Positions 1-8,332 of a stretch of DNA of 64,000 nt are shown here, piece after piece. Location: assembly GCF_021271205.1 (NCBI RefSeq), contig NZ_JAIWKS010000013.1:1-64000 (forward strand). The letters run 5' to 3'. Each line of letters begins with the position of its first letter. Positions within the stretch are counted from its first letter, which is position 1. Made by a program: the position numbers and the translations under genes. This stretch comes from Pseudomonas uvaldensis (lineage in GTDB: Bacteria > Pseudomonadota > Gammaproteobacteria > Pseudomonadales > Pseudomonadaceae). The notes under the pieces were generated by a model. It was not told the origin of the DNA, made no database searches, and saw only the letters and a program-made list of their open reading frames with translations.

Positions 1-100
1 CCTCGCCTCGGCGTAATGCAACGACGCCCAGGGCACACGCTCCCACGACGGCCAGCAGTAGCCAGGGAATATGGCGCAGCAGGCTATTATTGTTTGTCAT
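1..100 (-). CDS. cstA: Carbon starvation protein A, N-terminal fragment (cut by window edge)
   Basis: Only the first 33 codons lie in the window; the gene runs off the left edge on the minus strand. The visible peptide begins MTNNNSLLRHIPWLLLAVVG and continues into a first membrane helix followed by an Arg-Arg-Gly-Glu turn. This is the start I recognise for Pseudomonas CstA, a many-helix inner-membrane peptide/pyruvate transporter induced by carbon starvation. The gene order cstA, PilZ gene, radA is also seen in P. aeruginosa. The ribosome-binding site is weak. The assignment rests on a short N-terminus plus synteny. Confidence 0.75.
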   Translation of the reverse strand, partial: MTNNNSLLRHIPWLLLAVVGACALGVVALRRGE

Positions 101-259
101 TTTTATATTCCAGCCAGAGTGGACAAGAAAGAAGCCACTGGAGTTTAGCGCTAACCCGGACAAAGACCATACTCGACATTCGTCTGCCAGCGGGCGAAAG
201 ATGGCGATGCCCTGCCAGTTGGGGTCTATAGTCAATGGATCTCCGGAGGGAAAAGCGTA

Positions 260-616
260 ATGAGCGATCGCCGCCGCTTTGTACGAATCGAATTCCATGC
301 CAGGACCGAACTGATCCAGAAGCCATACAAATGGCCAGTGGAGCTGCTGGACCTGTCTCTCAAAGGTCTGCTGATCAAAAAACCCGAACCCTGGCTGGGT
401 GATCCCGAGAAAACCTTCGAAGCCGATATCCACCTGGGCAAGGACGTCGAGGTAAAAATGGAAGTCCGGCTCACCCACGACGACCATGGCCACCTGGGTT
501 TCGTCTGTGAGCATATCGATCTGGACTCCATTTCCTATCTGCGCCGGTTCGTGGAATTGAACCTCGGCGATCAGGAGGAGCTGGAGCGGGAATTTGCGGC
601 GTTGATCCGGATTTGA
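260..616 (+). CDS. mapZ: PilZ-domain c-di-GMP adaptor, MapZ-like
   Basis: A single-domain PilZ protein of 118 residues. The N-terminus carries the c-di-GMP-binding RRFVR motif (residues 5-9), followed by the second signature DLSLKG near residue 32. The C-terminal stretch with IDLDSISYLRRFVELNLGD closely resembles P. aeruginosa MapZ. In that species MapZ binds the chemotaxis methyltransferase CheR1 when loaded with c-di-GMP and damps receptor methylation. A GGAGGG site nine bases before the ATG fixes the start. It is transcribed divergently from cstA and convergently with radA. The PilZ call is firm; the CheR partner is inferred from the homologue. Confidence 0.85.
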   Translation: MSDRRRFVRIEFHARTELIQKPYKWPVELLDLSLKGLLIKKPEPWLGDPEKTFEADIHLGKDVEVKMEVRLTHDDHGHLGFVCEHIDLDSISYLRRFVELNLGDQEELEREFAALIRI

Positions 617-626
617 TCGGCCTCTT

Positions 627-650
627 TGTGGGAGCAGGCTTGCCCCCACA
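627..650. repeat. Solo REP-like hairpin between mapZ and radA
   Basis: The sequence GTGGGAGCAGGCTTGCCCCC with the following AC resembles one half of the REPINs elsewhere in the window, but lacks the inverted partner. Its ends GTGGG and CCCAC can pair. It lies between two convergent genes and may help end or protect both transcripts. Confidence 0.55.
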
Positions 651-671
651 GGTCTTTCCACAGCGCGGGTA

Positions 672-2039
672 TCATTCGAACAGCGCATCCAGCGCCTGCT
701 CCAGGCGTGTCACGGCAATGATCTGCAAACCCTGTGGCGTTTCCTTCGGTGCGTTGCCCTTGGGCACGATCGCCCGTTTGAAGCCATGCTTGGCCGCTTC
801 CTTGAGTCGCTCCTGACCACTGGGCACCGGCCGCACTTCGCCCGACAGCCCCACTTCACCGAACACCAGCAGGTCATGGGGTAGCGGTCGATTGCGCAAG
901 CTGGACATCACCGCCGCCATCAGCGCCAGGTCGGAGGCGGTTTCCAGCACTTTCACACCGCCCACCACGTTGAGGAAAACGTCTTGGTCGTGGGTCGGGA
1001 TCCCCCCGTGTCGATGCAGGACAGCCAGCAACATGGCGAGTCGGTTCTGATCCAGCCCCAGGGTGACGCGGCGCGGGTTCGCCAAGTGACTGTCGTCCAC
1101 CAGTGCCTGTACCTCCACCAGCATTGGACGGGTACCTTCCCAAGTGGCCATGACTACACTGCCCGGCACTTCTTCCTGGGCACGAGTCAGAAAAATCGCC
1201 GAAGGGTTGGAGACTTCTTTAAGCCCCCTGTCGGTCATGCCGAACACCCCCAGTTCGTTGACCGCGCCGAAGCGGTTTTTCACCGCCCGCAATAAACGCA
1301 GACGACCATCGGACTCACCCTCGAAATACAACACGGTGTCTACCATGTGCTCCAGCACTCGCGGGCCCGCCAACGCGCCCTCCTTGGTGACGTGGCCCAC
1401 CAGGAAAATCGCCGTGCCACTCTGCTTGGCATAACGCACCAGCAGCGCCGCGCTTTCACGCACCTGGGAGACGCCGCCCGGTGCCGATTGCAGTTGCTCG
1501 GTGAAAATCGTCTGGATCGAGTCGATCACCATCACTTTGGGCTTTTCCAGGCGGGCCGTGGCGATGATGGTTTCAATGCAGGTTTCGGTCATGACCCGCA
1601 GTTGATCCTGGGGCAATCCCAGGCGCCGGGCGCGCATGGCGACCTGTTGCTGCGACTCCTCGCCCGTGACGTACAGCGCCGGCATCCGGGTGGCGATGTT
1701 GCACAAGGTTTGCAGCAGGATGGTGGATTTGCCGATGCCCGGATCCCCGCCGATCAACACCACCGAACCGTCCACCAGGCCGCCACCCAATACGCGGTCC
1801 AACTCACCGGACGCGGTGGAGAAACGCGGGATTTCCTCGACGCTGACTTCGGCCAGGGTCTTGATCTGCGCCTGCTGGCCGGCCCACCCGGTACGACCGG
1901 TGGGTGCCGCCGCCCCGCCGCTTTCCACCATGGTTTCGGTCAGGGTGTTCCAGGCGCCGCATTCACTGCACTGGCCGGCCCATTTGGGAAAGGTCGAGCC
2001 GCACTCGGTGCAGCCGTACATGCGCTTTGCCTTGGCCAT
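672..2039 (-). CDS. radA: DNA repair/recombination protein RadA
   Basis: Full-length RadA (455 residues), a RecA-related ATPase that drives branch migration at recombination intermediates. The N-terminus has the four-cysteine zinc finger (CTECG and CSECG, residues 10-27). A Walker A motif GGDPGIGKST follows near residue 97, and the RadA-specific KNRFG motif lies near residue 257. The C-terminal third is the Lon-protease-like domain. The start ATG sits a few bases after a GGGGG run. The gene is convergent with mapZ and probably monocistronic. Confidence 0.96.
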   Translation of the reverse strand: MAKAKRMYGCTECGSTFPKWAGQCSECGAWNTLTETMVESGGAAAPTGRTGWAGQQAQIKTLAEVSVEEIPRFSTASGELDRVLGGGLVDGSVVLIGGDPGIGKSTILLQTLCNIATRMPALYVTGEESQQQVAMRARRLGLPQDQLRVMTETCIETIIATARLEKPKVMVIDSIQTIFTEQLQSAPGGVSQVRESAALLVRYAKQSGTAIFLVGHVTKEGALAGPRVLEHMVDTVLYFEGESDGRLRLLRAVKNRFGAVNELGVFGMTDRGLKEVSNPSAIFLTRAQEEVPGSVVMATWEGTRPMLVEVQALVDDSHLANPRRVTLGLDQNRLAMLLAVLHRHGGIPTHDQDVFLNVVGGVKVLETASDLALMAAVMSSLRNRPLPHDLLVFGEVGLSGEVRPVPSGQERLKEAAKHGFKRAIVPKGNAPKETPQGLQIIAVTRLEQALDALFE

Positions 2040-2081
2040 CTGAACCCCCGGGAAAAACCGCGATGATAGCCCAGGCAGAGG

Positions 2082-2633
2082 TCAACGAGGGGCCGGCATT
2101 CTGATTTCACCCTTGGCCAGATCCGCCGCGGTATTGCCCAGCGGGTCCGTCGCTTGCAGGTCGGCGCCCTTGGCCTTCAAGGCGTCGAGCAGCTCGGCAC
2201 GCTTGAACAGGCCGGCATACATCGCCGCAGTCTGCCCGGCAGCGTTGCGCTGGTCGGGACTGCAATCGGTTGACATCAAACGACGGGCGATCTGCACTTC
2301 GCCCTTGAAAATGGCCCCCATCAGCGCCGTGTTACCGCGCTTGTCCTGGGCACAGGCATTTGCCCCGGCGGCCAGCAGCCGTTCCACCGCCGGCCCCTGG
2401 CCGTGATAAGCCGCCAGAATCAGTGCGGTGTAGCCTTTTTCATCCTGGGTGTCGAGCGAATAACCCGCCTCGATGAAGGTATCGAGCATCTCCATATCGC
2501 CCCGGCGGGCGGCGTCGAAATAATAGTTATGCAGTTGTTCCTGTACGGCAGCCGGGTCGGCAGGTACTGGCTGGTCGGCGAGCGCGACCGTCGACCAGAT
2601 CGCAACTATCGGCAATAGAAATCTACCCTTCAT
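2082..2633 (-). CDS. ankB: Periplasmic ankyrin-repeat protein, AnkB-like
   Basis: A 183-residue protein with a Sec signal peptide (residues 1-19, ending VALA-DQ) followed by about four ankyrin repeats, recognisable by GYTALILAAYHG, GNTALMGAIFKG and GQTAAMYAG. It lies downstream of the catalase gene on the same strand, as ankB follows katB in P. aeruginosa, where the ankyrin protein is needed for full KatB activity. A TAAGGAG site five bases before the ATG supports the start. A REPIN sits between the two genes and could lower or stabilise one part of the shared mRNA. Confidence 0.85.
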   Translation of the reverse strand: MKGRFLLPIVAIWSTVALADQPVPADPAAVQEQLHNYYFDAARRGDMEMLDTFIEAGYSLDTQDEKGYTALILAAYHGQGPAVERLLAAGANACAQDKRGNTALMGAIFKGEVQIARRLMSTDCSPDQRNAAGQTAAMYAGLFKRAELLDALKAKGADLQATDPLGNTAADLAKGEIRMPAPR

Positions 2634-2705
2634 GACATCTCCTTAGGTGCAGTCTCACAGGAAGTCGGTGGTGTACACCAACCCCAAGATCACCAAAGCC
2701 CATGT

Positions 2706-2791
2706 AGAAGCGAGCCTGCTCGCGATAGCGGGCTATCAGCCGACATCGTCACTGACTGATCCACCGCATCGCGGACAGGCTCGCTCCCACT
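2706..2791. repeat. REPIN (inverted REP pair) between katB and ankB
   Basis: Two REP sequences in inverted orientation (GCGAGCCTGCTCGCGATAGC and its mirrored partner ending GGCTCGCTCCCAC) enclose about 40 bases. It lies inside the probable katB-ankB transcript. Confidence 0.8.
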
Positions 2792-2815
2792 GGGTCTACC
2801 CCTGCTACCGGTGGA

Positions 2816-4357
2816 TCAGTCGGTCAGCTTTTCCGCCAACGCCTTGACCCGCGCCAGATCGCCCTTGGCGACACGGGCCACGCCAGTGCCGTACTCAGGA
2901 TCGGCCTTGTAGAGGAAGGACAGGATGATGTGCTTGCTCTCATCATCGGTAGTCGCCAGCGACCCACCGAAGCTTTCGATCAGGTCATTGCGCTCTTTCT
3001 GGTTGAACGAGCGATAGAGGTCACCGGCCTGCTTGAAGTTCTGCTCACGCTGGATCTTCGCCTGCTGGGTGCTGCCGGTCAGCGCGGTCTGGCTGTAGCG
3101 CGCCGAAGACTGCTCGTCACGAGGCATCAGGCGGCTGGGTTGATAGTTGACGCCGGTGCTGGTGCTGCCGAGGTTCATCGCGCCGTCCTGGTTACCGTTG
3201 TTCACCGCGACCTTGGGCGCGTTGATCGGCAACTGCAATGCATTGGCGCCTACCCGGTACATCTGCGTGTCGGCATAGGAGAACACACGCCCCTGCAACA
3301 GACGATCCTCGGAAGGCTCGATGCCAGGCACCAGGTTGGCCGGCGCCATTGCCACTTGTTCGGTTTCCTGGAAGACATTGGCCGGGTTACGGTTCAAAAC
3401 CATTTGTCCGACTTTGCGCTCAGGCACACCCGGCCAAATCTTGGTCGCGTCCAGCGGGTCGAAATCGAAACGGGACAACTCCTCCGGCTTGAGAACCTGA
3501 ACGTAGAGGTCCCACTTCGGAAAGTCCCCTTTATTGATATGACTGACCAAATCATTGGTCATATGGCTGTAATCTTGCCCCTGAACTTTCACCACTTCTT
3601 TCGGATCGAGGTTTTTCAACCCCTGCAAACTTTTCCAGTGAAACTTGACGTAATGAACGTCGCCCTTGGCATTCACCAGTTTGTAAGCGTGTACGCCATT
3701 GCCATCCATTTCGCGATAACTGGCCGGAGTGCCGGAGTTTGAATACAGCTCGGTCAGGGTTCGCGTCGCCTCTGGCACATGGGAGAAGAAGTCGAATCGA
3801 CGAGCGTCATCATCCAGGTTGGTCCGAGGGTCGGGTTTGAACGCGTGGACCATATCGGGAAACTTGATGGCATCGCGAATAAAAAAGGTCGGGAAGTTAT
3901 TCCCAACCAAGTCCCAGTTACCGTCCGCCGTGTAGAATTTGGTAGCGAAGCCACGAGGATCGCGCAGAGTTTCCGGGGAATGATTGCCATGCACCACGGC
4001 CGAAAAGCGAACGAACACCGGCGTGGTCTGGCCTGCCGCGAAGACCTTCGCCTTGGTCAGATCACTGAGGTCGTTGGACACCGTGAAAGTACCATGGGCG
4101 CCAGTGCCACGGGCATGTACCACACGTTCGGGAATGCGTTCACGGTCGAAGCGCTGGAGTTTCTGGATCAACTGCACGTCTTGCAGCAGGGTCGGACCGT
4201 TGGGACCTGCCGTCTGCGAGTTCTGGTTATCGCCAACCGCAGCCCCGTTATCCCGGGTCAGGGTGGCAGCATTGACAGAGAAGGACAACAGGCCAGCGGT
4301 CAGTGCGAAAAGGGCGCGACGGGGCGAAAGCGTTCCGCCGCCAAGGGAAGTATTCAT
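2816..4357 (-). CDS. katB: Monofunctional heme catalase with signal peptide, KatB
   Basis: A small-subunit catalase of 513 residues that dismutates hydrogen peroxide. A signal peptide (residues 1-31, ending VNA-ATL) predicts a periplasmic enzyme. The distal catalytic His is His81 (VVHARGTGAHG), the distal Asn lies in VGNNFPTF near residue 153, and the heme-ligand Tyr is Tyr361 (RVFSYADT). The downstream ankyrin gene matches the P. aeruginosa katB-ankB pair. Candidate OxyR half-sites lie about 80-100 bases upstream of the ATG, and the 5' leader contains an AGCGCA/TGCGCT stem. Confidence 0.93.
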   Translation of the reverse strand: MNTSLGGGTLSPRRALFALTAGLLSFSVNAATLTRDNGAAVGDNQNSQTAGPNGPTLLQDVQLIQKLQRFDRERIPERVVHARGTGAHGTFTVSNDLSDLTKAKVFAAGQTTPVFVRFSAVVHGNHSPETLRDPRGFATKFYTADGNWDLVGNNFPTFFIRDAIKFPDMVHAFKPDPRTNLDDDARRFDFFSHVPEATRTLTELYSNSGTPASYREMDGNGVHAYKLVNAKGDVHYVKFHWKSLQGLKNLDPKEVVKVQGQDYSHMTNDLVSHINKGDFPKWDLYVQVLKPEELSRFDFDPLDATKIWPGVPERKVGQMVLNRNPANVFQETEQVAMAPANLVPGIEPSEDRLLQGRVFSYADTQMYRVGANALQLPINAPKVAVNNGNQDGAMNLGSTSTGVNYQPSRLMPRDEQSSARYSQTALTGSTQQAKIQREQNFKQAGDLYRSFNQKERNDLIESFGGSLATTDDESKHIILSFLYKADPEYGTGVARVAKGDLARVKALAEKLTD

Positions 4358-4434
4358 CGGATTTTTCCTCTGATGTTATAGAGCGCATCCATGTGCGCTT
4401 TTCAGAGGCTAGTGCCCGAAAAAGCAAAACCTAA

Positions 4435-4460
4435 ATAGAAATGCCATACCGCCGTGATAG
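4435..4460 (-). promoter_or_regulatory. Candidate OxyR half-sites upstream of katB
   Basis: Two ATAG elements (CTAT on the coding strand of katB) begin exactly 22 bases apart at 4435 and 4457. This is the period of same-type quarter-sites in an OxyR operator. The intervening ATAG partners are poor, so this is a weak match supported mainly by spacing and by known OxyR control of katB. Confidence 0.35.
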
Positions 4461-4640
4461 AAAAAACGTTATTGGTGAGTGGGCTGGAATGCGTGTAGCA
4501 CGCGCGATTGATGGCACTTTGTAAACTTTTAGACAGGCCCCGGGTCGATAAGGAGGCGTTTTGTAAGCAGGCGTGTCGAGCGGGGCGCGCCTGGCTGAAT
4601 TACACTGCCATTCAATCTCATCTGTCACAAGGAATTACTC

Positions 4641-5054
4641 ATGGGCGTGCTAAGCGAATTCAAGGCCTTCGCGGTCAAAGGCAATGTCGTCGACATGGCC
4701 GTCGGGATCATCATCGGGGCTGCGTTCGGAAAAATTGTCTCTTCATTTGTCGGCGATGTGGTGATGCCGCCCATCGGCCTGCTGATCGGCGGAGTGGATT
4801 TCAGCGACCTGGCAATCACACTCAAGGCCGCCCAGGGCGATACTCCGGCGGTGGTGCTGGCCTACGGCAAGTTCATCCAGACCACGGTGGACTTCCTGAT
4901 TGTGGCCTTCGCAATTTTCCTGGGCGTCAAAGCCATCAACCGTCTCAAACGCGAAGAGGCCGTGGCGCCCAGCGCACCGCCGGTTCCGACCAAAGAAGAG
5001 CAGTTGCTGACCGAAATCCGCGACCTGCTCAAGGCGCAGAACGAAAGGCAGTGA
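4641..5054 (+). CDS. mscL: Large-conductance mechanosensitive channel MscL
   Basis: MscL (137 residues), the homopentameric inner-membrane valve that opens under membrane tension during hypo-osmotic shock. The amphipathic N-terminus MGVLSEFKAFAVKGNVVDMA is followed by TM1 with the gate-lining GIIIGAAFGKIVSS, a periplasmic loop, TM2 (about residues 75-97), and a charged cytoplasmic helix at the C-terminus. An AAGGA site precedes the ATG by seven bases. A good intrinsic terminator follows the stop codon. Confidence 0.97.
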   Translation: MGVLSEFKAFAVKGNVVDMAVGIIIGAAFGKIVSSFVGDVVMPPIGLLIGGVDFSDLAITLKAAQGDTPAVVLAYGKFIQTTVDFLIVAFAIFLGVKAINRLKREEAVAPSAPPVPTKEEQLLTEIRDLLKAQNERQ

Positions 5055-5072
5055 TCAATTCACGTCGAATAC

Positions 5073-5095
5073 GGCGTCTTGCGACGCCCTTTTCC
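5073..5095 (+). terminator. Intrinsic terminator of mscL
   Basis: A perfect 6-bp stem GGCGTC-TTGC-GACGCC is followed by CTTTTCC, 19 bases after the mscL stop codon. The T-tract is on the plus strand, so it serves mscL and not the convergent reductase. Confidence 0.75.
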
Positions 5096-5871
5096 TACCA
5101 GTAGTTTTCCACTGCCACCTGGCCCGGTCGCCGGGTAAGGCTCAATTGCAGTCCGCGGGCCTTGAGCAGCTTGCGCGTGTCATCGATCATCTGCGGGTTG
5201 CCACACAGCATGACCCGCGAATGCTCCGGCACCAGCGTGATGCCAGCCGCCCGCTCCAGTTCGCCGTTTTCAATCAGCGTGGTGATGCGCCCATTGAGCG
5301 CGCCAGGATGCTGCTCACGGGTCACCGTCGCGATGAAACGAAACTTGTGCGCATGCTCGGCCAGGTAATCACGCCGGGCCAGACCATCGATCAGGTCCTG
5401 ATACGCCAGCTCCCGTGCCTCGCGGACGCTATACACCAGAACAATCCGTTCGAACCTCTCCCATACCTCGAAATCCTGGAGAATCGAAAGAAACGGCGCC
5501 ACTCCCGTCCCGGTGGACAATAGCCACAGATCCCTGCCGTCCGCAAAACGGTCCAATGTCAGATAGCCAAAGGCCTGACGCTCCACCAACAGGCTGTCGC
5601 CCGGTTGCAGGCGGTTGAGTTCGCTGGTGAATTCCCCGTCCGGAACGACGATGGAAAAAAATTCGAGATAGTCATCGAATGGCGAAGAAACCATGGAATA
5701 GGCGCGCCAGACGGTACTTCCATCATCCTTGACGACCCCCAGCCGGGCGAACTGACCTGCCGTGAAACGGAAACCGCGATCCCGAGACGTCCGCAAGGTG
5801 AACAGATGAGGCGTTACTGGTCGCACCTCCAGCAGGGTCTGGCGGGTGAACTTCTCTGCGCTGTCGGTCAT
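5095..5871 (-). CDS. fprB: Ferredoxin/flavodoxin-NADP reductase
   Basis: A 258-residue FAD enzyme that exchanges electrons between NADPH and ferredoxin or flavodoxin. The N-terminal FAD domain has RAYSMVSS (FAD isoalloxazine site) and the C-terminal NADP domain has LLSTGTGVAPFLS and MLCGNPQM. The protein ends in an aromatic (VENYW), as bacterial subclass reductases often do. I chose the internal ATG at 5871 because it follows a GGAG nine bases upstream and the family length fits; an upstream in-frame ATG at 5955 would add 28 unrelated residues. The position after mscL matches PA4615 of P. aeruginosa, which I take as FprB rather than FprA; the letter is inferred from synteny. Confidence 0.85.
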   Translation of the reverse strand: MTDSAEKFTRQTLLEVRPVTPHLFTLRTSRDRGFRFTAGQFARLGVVKDDGSTVWRAYSMVSSPFDDYLEFFSIVVPDGEFTSELNRLQPGDSLLVERQAFGYLTLDRFADGRDLWLLSTGTGVAPFLSILQDFEVWERFERIVLVYSVREARELAYQDLIDGLARRDYLAEHAHKFRFIATVTREQHPGALNGRITTLIENGELERAAGITLVPEHSRVMLCGNPQMIDDTRKLLKARGLQLSLTRRPGQVAVENYW

Positions 5872-6005
5872 GAGCCACTCCAGGGAACAAGAAACCACAG
5901 TGTCCCGCAAAGTGGGCGAGCTAACCACCGACAGAGAGTAGTGGCATTGAGTCATGGCATGGTGATTCGATGCTATGACTCATACAAAAGTTATACAAAC
6001 AGACG

Positions 6006-6019
6006 ACTGCTGTAGCAGT
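6006..6019. promoter_or_regulatory. 14-bp perfect palindrome between fprB and the LuxR gene
   Basis: ACTGC-TGTA-GCAGT is a perfect inverted repeat in the 292-bp divergent intergenic region. It lies 135 bases upstream of the reductase start and 145 bases upstream of the LuxR-type gene. It has operator-like symmetry but does not fit the usual 18-20 bp lux box, so its protein partner is unknown. Confidence 0.4.
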
Positions 6020-6163
6020 AACAATGATTCAAAGTTTTTTATCCAATGTAGCTCGCCGCAAGCAACAACAAAAAATCTAACTACAAATCGGGAAAAGTCC
6101 TACACTATTCCTTCGCACCACAAATTGGATCCACGCAGCTGAATGTCAACTCAGGAGATTGTG

Positions 6164-6877
6164 ATGGACAAGTGGAAGGACTTACAGTTGAGGAAGTTAT
6201 CCTGCGAAAAAGACCTGCATACAGCCTATCGCCTGGTCTTGAATTTCTTTAATAATCAGGGATTTGAATTTTGTGCATTTGCCGCTTATCTCGGCAGCCC
6301 CAACAACCATACCAACAAGGTAAACCTGAATAATTACCCTTATGGATGGGACAGATTATATGAACAGAACGGGTATGCTTCGAAGGACCCTGTAGTAGCA
6401 CACTGCAATCAATCGCCACTCCCCATTCTCTGGGACGAAACCCTCTTTGCCCAGACGCCCAAGTTATGGGAAGAACTTAACCGACAAGGCCTCAGGTACG
6501 GCTGGACCCAATCCATTCATGACGAACAAGGCATCTATTGCAGCCTGTTCAGCCTCGCCCGGACCGACTGCCCCATCGATATAGAAGAGCATTACGGGAA
6601 TCTGGGCTACGCCATTTTCGCCAGCCAGCGGTTGCATGCACTGGCGAGCAAGAAGATGTTCGACGCGACCGAAATGACACAAAAATGTCATTTATCCCCC
6701 AGAGAGATCGAAGTGCTCAAATGGTCCGCCGAAGGGAAGACCGCGTCGGAGGTGGGCAGGATCCTTTGTCTTTCCGAACGCACGGTGAATTTCCATGTGT
6801 GCAGTTGCATGCGAAAACTGAACGTCAACAATAAGATCTCAGCCGTTGCCAAGGCGGCGCACATTCACGTGATCTGA
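6164..6877 (+). CDS. LuxR-family solo transcriptional regulator with autoinducer-binding domain
   Basis: A 237-residue two-domain regulator. The N-terminal autoinducer-binding domain (residues about 15-160) keeps the residues typical of acyl-homoserine-lactone receptors: Trp and Tyr in GWDRLYEQ, Asp-Pro in KDPVV, Trp in PILWDE, and Gly in RYGWTQ. The C-terminal LuxR helix-turn-helix (about 172-230) contains LSPREIEVLKWSAEGKTASE. I chose the ATG at 6164 because AGGAG lies six bases upstream; the ATG at 6143 has no such site. No luxI-type synthase is present in the window, so it is a solo here. The N-terminal half is clearly AT-richer than the neighbours, suggesting acquisition. PsoR-type plant-responsive solos of fluorescent pseudomonads are possible relatives; the ligand is unknown. 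Confidence 0.85.
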   Translation: MDKWKDLQLRKLSCEKDLHTAYRLVLNFFNNQGFEFCAFAAYLGSPNNHTNKVNLNNYPYGWDRLYEQNGYASKDPVVAHCNQSPLPILWDETLFAQTPKLWEELNRQGLRYGWTQSIHDEQGIYCSLFSLARTDCPIDIEEHYGNLGYAIFASQRLHALASKKMFDATEMTQKCHLSPREIEVLKWSAEGKTASEVGRILCLSERTVNFHVCSCMRKLNVNNKISAVAKAAHIHVI

Positions 6878-7058
6878 TAGCGGCCTACGCCATCGGCCTT
6901 GAAAACCCACGAGTATTGCACGGCGAAAAAACGTAACATTCACGGTTCCACTTGAATGATGACGCGCTTAGCACGCGACGCTGTTCATTCAGGCGGTCCC
7001 GCTGCGAACACCTGCCCCAGGGCAGCGGGACATCCGTCGATTGCCAGAGTCCCCAGCC

Positions 7059-8183
7059 ATGCCCCTGCTTGACAGCCCCTTCGCCCAGCTCGACTTGATC
7101 CGCCAGCCCGAACAGCAGAACGAACCCCTGCAAGCCTTCGACGCGGCCGATGAATACCTGCTCGCCTACCTGGCCGAACAACAGCCGACCACGAATACCC
7201 GGATCCTGATCCTTAATGATGGATTTGGCGCCCTGGCAGCCAGCCTGGCCGGTCACGTTGAGGTCATCAGCAGCAGCGACTCGTTCCTGGCCTTGCAGGC
7301 ACTGGAAAAGAACCTGGTGCGCAACGGGCGCCCCTTCGATACGGTGCCGACCTTGCCGGCCAGCGAGCCGCTGACCGGCCCCTTCGACAGGGTCCTGATC
7401 AAGGTGCCTAAAACCCTCGCCCTGCTGGAAGAGCAACTGATCCGCCTGCAAGGCCAGTTGGCGCCAGGGGCTCAGGTGATTGCAGGGGCCATGGTCAAGC
7501 ACCTGCCTCGGGCGGCGGGTGATCTGTTGGAACGCTACATCGGCCCGGTGCAGGCCTCCCTGGCAGTGAAAAAAGCACGCCTGCTGGTCGCCACGCCTGC
7601 CGACAGGGCGCCGACAGTATCGCCCTACCCTACCCGCTACCGACTGGACGAGCCGCAGATCGAACTGCTCAATCATGCCAACGTGTTCTGCCGGGAAGGA
7701 TTGGACATCGGCACCCGGGCGTTCCTGCCGCATCTGCCGAAGAACCTGGGAGCAGCCCAAGTCGCGGACCTGGGTTGCGGCAACGGCGTGCTGGCGATTG
7801 CCAGCGCCCTGCAGAACCCACAGGCCCACTACACACTGGTGGATGAATCCTACATGGCCGTGCAATCGGCCGCAGAGAACTGGCGGGCGGCCCTGGGCGA
7901 GCGCGAGGTGACCGTGCGGGCCGGTGACGGCCTGGCCGGGCAAGCTGCGCAGTCATTGGACGTGGTGCTGTGCAATCCCCCCTTCCATCAACAACAGGTC
8001 GTGGGCGACTTCCTGGCCTGGCGGATGTTCCAGCAGGCTCGCGAGGCGTTAGTGGTCGGCGGCGCGCTGTACATCGTCGGCAACCGCCACCTGGGCTATC
8101 ACAGCAAACTGGCGCGGCTGTTCCGGGGTGTCGAGCAAGTGGCCGCGACCCCGAAATTCGTGATTCTCAAAGCCCGTAAGTAG
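7059..8183 (+). CDS. rlmG: 23S rRNA (guanine-1835-N2)-methyltransferase RlmG
   Basis: RlmG (374 residues) adds a methyl group to the N2 of G1835 in 23S rRNA. The protein has the tandem-methyltransferase form: a degenerate N-terminal half and a C-terminal SAM domain with VADLGCGNGVLAIAS (residues about 234-248) and the catalytic CNPPFH motif near residue 305. The ATG at 7059 gives the family start MPLLDSPF; an in-frame TTG further upstream adds six residues and is less likely. A REP cluster follows the stop codon. Confidence 0.93.
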   Translation: MPLLDSPFAQLDLIRQPEQQNEPLQAFDAADEYLLAYLAEQQPTTNTRILILNDGFGALAASLAGHVEVISSSDSFLALQALEKNLVRNGRPFDTVPTLPASEPLTGPFDRVLIKVPKTLALLEEQLIRLQGQLAPGAQVIAGAMVKHLPRAAGDLLERYIGPVQASLAVKKARLLVATPADRAPTVSPYPTRYRLDEPQIELLNHANVFCREGLDIGTRAFLPHLPKNLGAAQVADLGCGNGVLAIASALQNPQAHYTLVDESYMAVQSAAENWRAALGEREVTVRAGDGLAGQAAQSLDVVLCNPPFHQQQVVGDFLAWRMFQQAREALVVGGALYIVGNRHLGYHSKLARLFRGVEQVAATPKFVILKARK

Positions 8184-8193
8184 ATCGTCCTCC

Positions 8194-8327
8194 GTGGGAG
8201 ATCGTCCTCTGTGGGAGCAAAGCTTGCTCGCGATGCAAGCACCTTGATTCTTCAGAGACCGCGTTGTCTTCATCGCGGGCAAGCCTTGCTCCCACAGGCT
8301 TTGCCCCCACAGGTCTTGCTTCCACAG
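8194..8327. repeat. REPIN with extra REP fragments downstream of rlmG
   Basis: A full inverted pair spans about 8211-8296 (GTGGGAGCAAAGCTTGCTCG with partner ending CTTGCTCCCAC). It is flanked by further GTGGGAG and CTTGCTTCCACAG fragments on both sides, which look like partial duplications of the same element. It fills the gap between the convergent rlmG and the cio operon. Confidence 0.75.
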
Positions 8328-8332
8328 AGAAA

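Noticed and set aside
6006..6019. Lux box for the solo LuxR gene
   Set aside because: The palindrome is 14 bp, shorter than the 18-20 bp lux box, and lacks the CT-N12-AG spacing. It is kept only as an unassigned operator candidate.
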